Shown: in pieces, positions 26,499-33,824 of the stretch | Numbering within the stretch: position 1 is the first letter of the stretch | Layout: the number at the start of each line of letters is the position of its first letter | Source of the DNA: a bacterium CG_4_9_14_3_um_filter_65_15 | GTDB taxonomy: Bacteria > Krumholzibacteriota > Krumholzibacteriia > LZORAL124-64-63 | Direction of reading: 5' to 3' | Length of the DNA: 64,000 nt | Assembly: GCA_002790835.1 (NCBI GenBank) | Contig: PFVX01000021.1 | Location: forward strand, 1-64,000 | Program-made: the position numbers and the translations under genes | Notes under the pieces: model-generated | What the model was told of the DNA's origin: nothing | The model's input: only the letters and a program-made list of their open reading frames with translations | Database searches by the model: none

Positions 26499-28556
26499 CT
26501 ATTCCCCCCGAGGAAAGCCCCCGGCCTCAAGCGTGTCCGGGACGACTTCCCGCTCCTCGTCGTCCAGACCCAGGACGTGCTGGTCGAAAAACGCCAGCAG
26601 CTGCCACTGGTAGAAGACCTGGTCCCGGGGATCCCGGATCCCGTGCCCCTCGTGCAGGAAGCGGATGAAACGGCTTGGCACACCGCGGGCCCGCAGGCCG
26701 GAAAACCACATTTCGCCCCCGGCGATGAGGCAGCGATAGTCCTCCATCCCCTGGCTGATGAGCGTCGGCGTGGCCACCCTGCCGAGGCGGCTGGTGGGGG
26801 AATTGCGCCGATAGATGTCGCGGGCGGCGGGTTCCCAGGGACGACCGTAGAACTCCCACTCGGGAAACCACTTCTCGTCCGTCGTGCCCCAGAAGGCCTC
26901 GAGGTCAGGGAACATCCGGTCCACGGCCGCGGCCCGGAACCTGTCGGTCTGGGTTGTCAATTCGGCGGCGAGGTGTCCCCCGTAGCTGCCGCCCATGACG
27001 GCCAGCGCGCCGGGATCGGCCCAGCCTTCCTTCACCGCGGCATCCACGCAGGCCAGCAATTCCCTGGCCGGCCGGCCGACCCAGTCGCCCCGCACCCCGG
27101 TCTGGAACTCGTATCCGTACCCTGAGCTGCCGGTGGGATTGGCGATGATCACGCCGTAGCCGAACGTGGGCAGGATGTGGAATTCCGGCAGGAAATAGCC
27201 GCCATACATCCACTCCGGGCCGCCGTGGATGCTCAACACGGCCGGCGCGAGTTGATCCGGATCAAGGTCCTGTGGCTTGTAGTACCACCCCTCGATTTGC
27301 CGCCCCTCTACCTCCACCACGAACGGTTCGGGATCCACCAGGCCGACGCGTTGGCGCCACTCCCGGTTGGGATCGACGATGATCCTCGGGTGATGGGGGC
27401 CTTTGATCTTCTCGGCCAGGTCGACCACAAACATCGCGCTGGGCAGGGTCTGTCCCGCCCCGGCCAGAACCAACCGGGATCCGGCGACCCGCATGGCCCA
27501 ATAATCATGGCCGCCGTCGGTCACCGCGATGGCTTGTTCACCCCGGATTTCCAGGACATCCAGGCAACCGCGCACCGCGCCCTGGATGAAGAGTCGATCA
27601 TCCAGCACCACGAGGTTCCTGACCATGTTGTCGAAGCCGGTTCCGAACAATTCCGGATCCCCCGCGTCGCCCACCTCCGGGTCGATGACCGCCACGGCCC
27701 GCGGGGCGCTTTCCCCCAGGGGGTCGGTGGCGCGCAGATAGGCCAAGCGGCCGTCCGGTAACCAGCAGGGATGATCGTCGGCGCCGGGATTCCGCGTCAG
27801 CGGCCGCAGGTTCGCGCCGGCCCGTCCGACCAGCCACAAGTCCGTATTCACGGTGCGGTTGAGATCCCTGCGCCGTTTGGCCGTCAGGACCAGGCTCCGG
27901 CTGTCGGGTGACCAGGCGAGTTGCCGCACGTCCAGCGAATCGGCGGCGATCCGCCGGATCTCATCCGTCCCCAGGTCCAGCACGAATGCCTGTCGCAGGT
28001 GCCCCTGCCGGTAACCTTCGCCCAGGTGACGGTAGCCCAGATCATCGGCAATGATCCAGCGATCGGGCTTCCCGTTATACGCCCCCTCATCGGCCGGAGA
28101 AATCCAGGCGACCGCCGACGCATCGGGCGCCCAGACCAGCGCCCCGAATTCGGTGCTCCGGCGGGTGAGTCGCCTCCGGCCTCCGCCGTCCGGGTCCATG
28201 AGCCAGGCCTCGGTCCCGGCTTCGGTCCGCCGCAGATACGAAACCACTTCGCCGTCCGGACGCCATCCGGCCCCCCAGGCCTGATCCGCCGGCGTCAGCA
28301 GCAGGAGTTCCCGGCCGGATTCCAGATCCCGCAGGTACAGCGTGCTCTCCTGCTTCCGGCTCTCCGGATTCCAGGCCGTGACCGTGTACAACAACCGGGC
28401 ACCCGCGGCGTCCAGATCGTTCAGCCCGACGGTGCGCATCGTGAAGATGTCATCCGGGGTCATCGCTTCGGCCCGGTGCGGGGGCGCAAACACCAACCCC
28501 AGCAGCATGGCCAGCAGAAGGATCACCAGCGCGCGCACATCGGCCTTGCGATTCAT
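26499..28556 (-). CDS. S9-family prolyl oligopeptidase-type serine peptidase, exported
   Basis: A 685-residue peptidase. The signal peptide (about 1-30, ALVILLLAMLLGLVFAPPHRAEA) is followed by a beta-propeller of WD/TolB-like blades (repeats such as LAWSPDSRSLVLTAKR, LVWAPDASAVAWIS). The C-terminal alpha/beta hydrolase domain has the nucleophile in LAVMGGSYGGHLAAEL, STLVSQGMEDYRCLIAG-like Asp region (TLISQGMEDYR), and the histidine in FLHEGHGIRDP. It cleaves short peptides, probably in the periplasm. The ATG at 28556 overlaps the upstream stop (ATGA) and has GGAGG five bases before it. Confidence 0.92.
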   Translation of the reverse strand: MNRKADVRALVILLLAMLLGLVFAPPHRAEAMTPDDIFTMRTVGLNDLDAAGARLLYTVTAWNPESRKQESTLYLRDLESGRELLLLTPADQAWGAGWRPDGEVVSYLRRTEAGTEAWLMDPDGGGRRRLTRRSTEFGALVWAPDASAVAWISPADEGAYNGKPDRWIIADDLGYRHLGEGYRQGHLRQAFVLDLGTDEIRRIAADSLDVRQLAWSPDSRSLVLTAKRRRDLNRTVNTDLWLVGRAGANLRPLTRNPGADDHPCWLPDGRLAYLRATDPLGESAPRAVAVIDPEVGDAGDPELFGTGFDNMVRNLVVLDDRLFIQGAVRGCLDVLEIRGEQAIAVTDGGHDYWAMRVAGSRLVLAGAGQTLPSAMFVVDLAEKIKGPHHPRIIVDPNREWRQRVGLVDPEPFVVEVEGRQIEGWYYKPQDLDPDQLAPAVLSIHGGPEWMYGGYFLPEFHILPTFGYGVIIANPTGSSGYGYEFQTGVRGDWVGRPARELLACVDAAVKEGWADPGALAVMGGSYGGHLAAELTTQTDRFRAAAVDRMFPDLEAFWGTTDEKWFPEWEFYGRPWEPAARDIYRRNSPTSRLGRVATPTLISQGMEDYRCLIAGGEMWFSGLRARGVPSRFIRFLHEGHGIRDPRDQVFYQWQLLAFFDQHVLGLDDEEREVVPDTLEAGGFPRGE

Positions 28557-28870
28557 GTGACCTCCTCCAGGGAGAAAAAGAAAAATCCGGCGATGACGTA
28601 GAAGCCCAGGATGAGCAGCAGGCGCGCGGCCAGGGTCTGCCAGGTGTTGAAATCCCCCAGGGTCAACAATAGCGAAGTCTGACTGCCGAAAAAAATCCCC
28701 GCGGCGAAGATGAGCATGACCCTGCCGTTGGGAACCTTGAGGTCGGCTCCGCAATGGGGACAGGTCATCCCCCACAGGGCAGACCCGGAACGACCGGGGC
28801 CGAGGATTTTGCGCAGGGTCTGCCCCCAGGAAAGGCGTTCGCCACAGAGGGGGCACCCGATTTGATTCAT
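28553..28870 (-). CDS. Small membrane protein with an N-terminal zinc ribbon
   Basis: A 105-residue protein. Two CxxC pairs, IGCPLCGERLSWG and MTCPHCGADLKVP, form a zinc ribbon on the cytoplasmic side. Two hydrophobic helices follow (VMLIFAAGIFFGSQTSLLLTL and LLLILGFYVIAGFFFFSL). It is the first gene of the four-gene minus operon and overlaps the S9 gene by four bases; AAGGAGG precedes the ATG. Function unknown. The architecture is common in small quality-control or metal-handling membrane proteins, but that is no more than a guess. Confidence 0.75.
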   Translation of the reverse strand: MNQIGCPLCGERLSWGQTLRKILGPGRSGSALWGMTCPHCGADLKVPNGRVMLIFAAGIFFGSQTSLLLTLGDFNTWQTLAARLLLILGFYVIAGFFFFSLEEVT

Positions 28871-29015
28871 GGTTCCTCCTTGCCCTGGGATTCAACCCCA
28901 ACGTGCCGTGCCTGGCCAGCATCAATTCCCAAACGGTGACGGACAACACCGCCGGGCCCGTGATAGGATACCCGTGGGAACCGCCGTCGGCCGGCGGCAA
29001 CCCGGGAGGACTGCC
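28871..29015. other. Divergent intergenic region
   Basis: The 145 bases separate the zinc-ribbon gene (minus) from the binding-protein-like gene (plus). The only structure noticed is CCGCC/GGCGG at about 28981-28997, and the GGGAGGA ribosome site at 29004-29010. No convincing promoter was found on either strand. Confidence 0.4.
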
Positions 29016-30653
29016 GTGATCGGGATTGTGTCCATGTGTCGATCGGCCCGCACCCTGTTGAGTCTGGCCCTGGTGGGAGTCTGCCTGATCCCGACCGGCT
29101 GTTCCGTCATCCGGCAAGGGGGCGAATCATCCTCCGTGTCCGGGCCACCTGCGGCAGCTTGGCCTGACGTCCGGGCGGGAGGCTCCACAACCGCTCGCCC
29201 CGGGTGTGATCCCTTCCCCGGCGCCCCGCGGCCGGGGGGCCGCTTCACCGTTGCGGCCATCGACAGCGTTTCCTCCCGTCACGCCCCGGTGCCTCGTAAC
29301 CGGGCCGAGAGGCTCGTCTTCGCCCAGCTCTACGAAACCCTCGTGCGGGTGGATTGCGCCGGTAACATCCTGCCGGGCCTGGCTGTGACGTGGACCTGTA
29401 CCCCCGACAGTTCCACCTGGGTCTTCACCCTGCGTCCCGGTGCCAAATTCTGGGACGGCACGCCCGTCACGGTGCCCGAGGTCCGGGAATCCTGGCGCCG
29501 CGCCCAAACCGGCTGTCCCGTCCAGGGACCCCGGGACCCCTGGACCTGGCTGGATGCCGGTGCCGCGACGGTTCGCGCAGTGGACGCTCGCCGGCTGTCG
29601 ATCACCCTGCCCGAACCGCAGGGGAATTTTCCCCTCCTGCTGGCACACCCGGCTTTTGCCGTGGCCGGCGAGAGAAAAGGGTGGATCTGGCCGGTGGGGA
29701 GCGGTCCCGCGCGCCTCGGTCCCGGCACCCCCCAACCCCTGCCCGATCTGGAATGCCGACCCAACCGCCACCACCCCCGCGCCCCCATCTGGGACGCGCT
29801 CACCTTCCGGATGCTGCCGACGGACGATCCCCGGGATCTGGTGGAAGCCGGATGCGACCTCCTGCCCGCCTACACCCTGCAGGACTCGCTTTTCTATGCC
29901 GCCTTGCCCGGTTTCACCGTGACCCCCCTGCCGGCAACGCGTTCGTATCTCCTGCTTTGCCCGCCGCATTGGAATCCCGCCGAGGTTGGCCGCTGGTCCG
30001 CGCCCCTCGGTGCCGAGGGTCTGCCTGCCATGGTCACCTCGGTGACCATGGGTTCCTGGGACAAGCTCGTGGTTCCCGGCCCGTCGCCCACCGCCTGTCC
30101 CCAATTGCGGGGTCCGACATCCGCTCCGTCGGCCGCCCCCCTGGCCTGGCATCTGGCCGACAAAAAATTGGGAGTCGACACCTTGGCCTATCCAACCGGC
30201 GATCCGGCCGCCCGCCAGATGGCCGAGTATCTCGCCGCGCGTCTTGACCAACCGGTCCGTCTCGTGCCGCTGGAAAAGGATCCCCTCGCCTTTGCCCTGC
30301 AGTGGCAAATGACCGGGGCCGGCATCCTGGCGGTGGACCAGGCCTATCCCACCGGCTGCCTGCAACTGGCGTCCCTGATCGGATCCATCGGATGGCTGCA
30401 GGATCTGCTGCCCCACGCGGCCGCCCTGACCCGGGATTCCCTGGCCGAAGCGGACCGGACCAGCGGCCCGCGTCCATCCGCCATCGGTGCCTTGACCACC
30501 GGCGGCGCGGTTCGTTGCCTGGGCATCACCCATGCCTGGCTGGCGATCCACGGCAGGCCGGCGGGGATCCGCCTGGCGTTCGACGGCACGCCGTGGCTGG
30601 AAGGCTGGGGAGAACTCGACGCCCCCCCGCCCCCGGATGTACCGGTGCCATGA
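29016..30653 (+). CDS. Extracellular solute-binding-like lipoprotein (SBP family 5) in a signalling operon
   Basis: A 545-residue lipoprotein. The GTG start at 29016 with GGGAGGA five bases upstream yields a signal peptide ending IPTGC. The body resembles family-5 oligopeptide-binding proteins: VFAQLYETLVRVDCAGNILPGLA, STWVFTLRPGAKFWDGTPVT and VRESWRR are the usual N-terminal signature. No ABC permease or ATPase gene is nearby. Its stop codon overlaps the start of a histidine kinase (ATGA), and an NtrC-type regulator follows. It is therefore more likely a ligand sensor for the kinase than an importer component; this is inference from gene order. Confidence 0.75.
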   Translation: MIGIVSMCRSARTLLSLALVGVCLIPTGCSVIRQGGESSSVSGPPAAAWPDVRAGGSTTARPGCDPFPGAPRPGGRFTVAAIDSVSSRHAPVPRNRAERLVFAQLYETLVRVDCAGNILPGLAVTWTCTPDSSTWVFTLRPGAKFWDGTPVTVPEVRESWRRAQTGCPVQGPRDPWTWLDAGAATVRAVDARRLSITLPEPQGNFPLLLAHPAFAVAGERKGWIWPVGSGPARLGPGTPQPLPDLECRPNRHHPRAPIWDALTFRMLPTDDPRDLVEAGCDLLPAYTLQDSLFYAALPGFTVTPLPATRSYLLLCPPHWNPAEVGRWSAPLGAEGLPAMVTSVTMGSWDKLVVPGPSPTACPQLRGPTSAPSAAPLAWHLADKKLGVDTLAYPTGDPAARQMAEYLAARLDQPVRLVPLEKDPLAFALQWQMTGAGILAVDQAYPTGCLQLASLIGSIGWLQDLLPHAAALTRDSLAEADRTSGPRPSAIGALTTGGAVRCLGITHAWLAIHGRPAGIRLAFDGTPWLEGWGELDAPPPPDVPVP

Positions 30654-32410
30654 AGCTGCGCCACAAGGTCATGATCCTGGCGGTATTGATGGCGTCGTTG
30701 CCCCTGGCGGTGGTCATCCTGCTGTCCGGCCGGGAAATCGGCTCCCGTTTCCAGGAGCGGGACGACGAGCTCGTCGCCGCCCGGATGCGCTCGGCCCTGA
30801 CCGACCTCGAATCCCGCAATCTCAACCTGGCGGTGCTGCTGGACGCTCTGGCCGAAGCCGTCCGGGCCGACAACCGGTTCCGGCTGGCATTGACCGGGCA
30901 CGCCCCGGAAGACCGCGCCTATCTGGACGACTACGCCCTGCGCCAGAGCTCCCTCATGCGTCTTGACGTGCTGTGGATCCTGGACGAAGCGGGGAATCTG
31001 CTCAGCTCCGCGCCCCTGACCGGAGCCCGCGGAACCCAGGCGCCCCTGCTGCCGACCCTGCTGGCCAATACGGCCGAGGGAAGAGCCTTGATGGAGATCC
31101 GCGGTTCCGACGGGCCGTTCCTTTCCCTGGTGCGCGCCCGCCCGCTCGACCTAGGCGACCGGACGCTGCAGCTGGTGGCCGGCGCGCGCCTGGACCGCAG
31201 CCAGCTGACCGCTTGGCTGCAACGCGACGGATTGGACGCCGCCCTGGTCTGGCCCGACGGGGCCCTGGCGGCCACCGCCGCCTTCGAGAAACTGTGTCGA
31301 GACCTTGGCGCCCCGGACCGCATCGTCTATGCGCTGCAGCGCCAGGGCGCGATCGTTCACCGCGAGTCCATGCCTTTCATCGCCGAGGGGAACCTCCAGA
31401 GCGCGTGGTTGATCATGACCGCCGACCAGAGCGACCTGCACGATTTCCTGGCCGCGGTCCGGGCCCGTCTTTGGTTGCTGATGGTTCTGGCCGCCCTGGT
31501 TTCCGCCCTGCTGGCGATCGGGTTGACCCGCCGCCTGACCCGCCCGCTGGCCGAGCTGGCCGACCGCACATCCTCGGTGGACCTGGATCGCCTGGACGTG
31601 GATTTCGGCAGCGATCGCGGCGACGAGGTCGGCGAACTGGCGCGTCTGCTGGGCGAGATGACCCTGCGCCTGCGGCAAGGCGTCGAAAACCTGCGCGCCG
31701 CCGAGCAGCGGGCCACCCTGGGCGAGGTGGCGCGGCAGGTGAACCACGACATCCGCAACGGCATCGCGCCTTTGCGCCACGTCCTGCGGCATCTCAAGGA
31801 AACCGCCACGGAGGAACCGGACCAGCTGGCCGGCATCCTCCAGGAGCGCTGGCCCCATCTCGAGGAAGGCCTGAGCTATTTGCAGCAGCTGGCCGACCGC
31901 TACGCGCAGCTGACCCCGGTGACCGAGCTTGAGCCGTGCCACCTCGACCGCATCGTCCAGGATGTCTTGCTGGATCTGCAGGCCGTGACCCGGGAACACC
32001 CCGTCGAGCTGGTCAACCACGTGCCCGGCACCCTGCCGGTGCTGGTCGCCGACCCGGTGGCCCTGCGCCGCATCTTCACCAATCTGCTGCGCAACGCCCT
32101 GGACAGCCTCGGTGACGAGGGCGGCCGCATCACCGTCGACGCCACCGTGGACGAGGATCCGGATCTGGAGGAACCTCGGCTGATGATCAGCGTATCGGAC
32201 AACGGCTGCGGCATTCCGCCCGCCGATATCGAACGGATTTTCGAGGATTTCTACACCACCCGCACCGACGGAACGGGCCTGGGCCTGAGCAACGTGCGTC
32301 GCCTGGTCGGCGACCTCGGCGGGCGTATCCGGGTGCAAAGCGAACCCGGCGCCGGCAGCACCTTCATCCTATCCCTGCCGACCACCGCGGCGGAAGGGGG
32401 CCGGCCATGA
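30650..32410 (+). CDS. Sensor histidine kinase with HAMP domain
   Basis: A 586-residue membrane kinase. The first helix is at about 7-27 (VMILAVLMASLPLAVVILL), then a periplasmic sensing domain to about 270, and a second helix (LWLLMVLAALVSALLAIGL). HAMP follows (LTRRLTRPLAELADRTSSV), then a dimerisation helix with the phospho-accepting His near 366 in VNHDIRNGIAPLRHVLRHL, and the ATPase boxes NLLRNALDSL, VSDNGCGIP and DGTGLGLSNV. The ATG overlaps the lipoprotein stop, and its own stop overlaps the regulator start. The three genes form one translationally coupled signalling unit, with the NtrC-like protein as the obvious phosphate acceptor. Confidence 0.93.
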   Translation: MKLRHKVMILAVLMASLPLAVVILLSGREIGSRFQERDDELVAARMRSALTDLESRNLNLAVLLDALAEAVRADNRFRLALTGHAPEDRAYLDDYALRQSSLMRLDVLWILDEAGNLLSSAPLTGARGTQAPLLPTLLANTAEGRALMEIRGSDGPFLSLVRARPLDLGDRTLQLVAGARLDRSQLTAWLQRDGLDAALVWPDGALAATAAFEKLCRDLGAPDRIVYALQRQGAIVHRESMPFIAEGNLQSAWLIMTADQSDLHDFLAAVRARLWLLMVLAALVSALLAIGLTRRLTRPLAELADRTSSVDLDRLDVDFGSDRGDEVGELARLLGEMTLRLRQGVENLRAAEQRATLGEVARQVNHDIRNGIAPLRHVLRHLKETATEEPDQLAGILQERWPHLEEGLSYLQQLADRYAQLTPVTELEPCHLDRIVQDVLLDLQAVTREHPVELVNHVPGTLPVLVADPVALRRIFTNLLRNALDSLGDEGGRITVDATVDEDPDLEEPRLMISVSDNGCGIPPADIERIFEDFYTTRTDGTGLGLSNVRRLVGDLGGRIRVQSEPGAGSTFILSLPTTAAEGGRP

Positions 32411-33771
32411 GCCTGGTCTTGATCATCGACGACGTCGCGGCCATGCGCCGCCAATACGCCTACGACCTCCAGCGGATCGGCGGCTTCACGACCCTCGAGG
32501 CCGGCGGGGGCAGCGAAGGACTCGGCATGCTGGCCGCCGAACCGGTCGATTGCGTCCTGCTGGACCTGGAAATGCCCGGTGTGGACGGCTTCGAAGTCCT
32601 GGCCACCATGCGCAAGAAGGATCTGAAGGTGCCCGTGGTCGTCTATACCGGCACCGGCAACTACCAGCGATGTGTGCGCGCGGTCAAGCTCGGCGCCTAC
32701 GGCTTTCTGGCCAAGGACGAGCCCATGGAGAGGGTCGTCCGCGAAATCGAAAACGCCGTGGCGTGGAACCGGCTGCACGGCGAAGTCGACCGGCTGCGGC
32801 GGGACGCGGGCCAGACCGGAGCCATCCTGGGCGAAAGCTCCGCCGCCAAAAACATGCGGCAACAGATCGGGAAGCTGGCCGGCATTCCCAGCAGCGTGCT
32901 GGTGACCGGCGAAAGCGGCAGCGGCAAGGAACTGGTGGCCCGGGGTCTGCACGACGCGGGGCCGCGCGCCCGCGGGCCCTTCGTGGCGGTGAACTGCGCC
33001 GCCCTCCCCGAAACGATGGTCGAGAGCGAACTGTTCGGCCACGAGCGGGGGGCCTTCACCGGCGCCGACCGCACCCGGCGCGGCGCCTTCGAGACCGCCC
33101 ACGGCGGCACCCTCTTCCTGGACGAGGTCGGGGAATTCCCCCTGACCCTGCAGGCCAAGTTGCTGCGCGTGCTCGAGGAAAGCGTCATCACCCGGCTGGG
33201 TTCGCACAAACCGCTGACCGTCGATGCCCGGGTCGTGGCCGCCACCAACCGGGATCTGGAAGACGAGGTCTCGGCCGGCCGTTTTCGCCGCGACCTGCTG
33301 TTCCGCCTCAACACCCACACCGTCCGCGTCCCTCCCCTGCGCGAACGCCTGGGCGATGTGCCCCTGCTCGCCGAACACTTCCTGGATCTGGTCTGCGACC
33401 GCTTCGGGCAACCCCGGCGCACCTTCGCACCCGACGCCCTGTCCGCCCTGCAGCAGTACGACTGGTCCCGCAACAACGTCCGCGAGCTGCGCAACGTGGT
33501 CGAACGCATGGTCATCGCGGCCGACGGATCGACCTTGTCGGCCGAGGATGTCCCCGCGGACATCGCGACCGGCACCGCTGCGGGCGGGCCCATGGGGTCT
33601 TCGGCCGGCGGCGAAACCTTGCGCGAGTTGAAGACCCGGGCCGAAAGCGGCATCATTCTCGCAGCCCTGGAGCGGAACGCGTGGCACATCACCAACACCG
33701 CCCAGGAGTTGGGCCTGGCCGACCACAGCAGCCTGCTGAAGATCATGCGTCGCCACGGAATCCGGAAGTGA
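32407..33771 (+). CDS. NtrC-family sigma-54-dependent response regulator
   Basis: A 454-residue enhancer-binding protein. The receiver domain (1-120) begins SLVLIIDDVAAM with the acceptor Asp at about 53 in CVLLDLEMPG. The AAA domain has Walker A GESGSGKE (about 168-175), the sigma-54 contact loop GAFTGA (about 215-220) and Walker B GGTLFLDEVGEF. The C-terminus is a Fis-type helix-turn-helix (ERNAWHITNTAQELGLADHSSLLKIM region). It should activate sigma-54 promoters after phosphorylation by the kinase encoded immediately upstream. A GG-N10-GC promoter-like site with upstream palindromes lies 2.7 kb downstream, before the TPR gene, and is a candidate target. Confidence 0.95.
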   Translation: MSLVLIIDDVAAMRRQYAYDLQRIGGFTTLEAGGGSEGLGMLAAEPVDCVLLDLEMPGVDGFEVLATMRKKDLKVPVVVYTGTGNYQRCVRAVKLGAYGFLAKDEPMERVVREIENAVAWNRLHGEVDRLRRDAGQTGAILGESSAAKNMRQQIGKLAGIPSSVLVTGESGSGKELVARGLHDAGPRARGPFVAVNCAALPETMVESELFGHERGAFTGADRTRRGAFETAHGGTLFLDEVGEFPLTLQAKLLRVLEESVITRLGSHKPLTVDARVVAATNRDLEDEVSAGRFRRDLLFRLNTHTVRVPPLRERLGDVPLLAEHFLDLVCDRFGQPRRTFAPDALSALQQYDWSRNNVRELRNVVERMVIAADGSTLSAEDVPADIATGTAAGGPMGSSAGGETLRELKTRAESGIILAALERNAWHITNTAQELGLADHSSLLKIMRRHGIRK

Positions 33772-33824
33772 TGGTATTCTCCGCCGGAACGAATGGAAGT
33801 CCCGCATTCAAGGATGACGCAAAC

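Noticed and set aside
28869-29015. Upstream extension of the binding-protein gene to 28869
   Set aside because: The frame is open, but the GTG at 29016 has an excellent ribosome site and begins the signal peptide; the upstream part is Arg/Pro-rich and overlaps the divergent gene's start.
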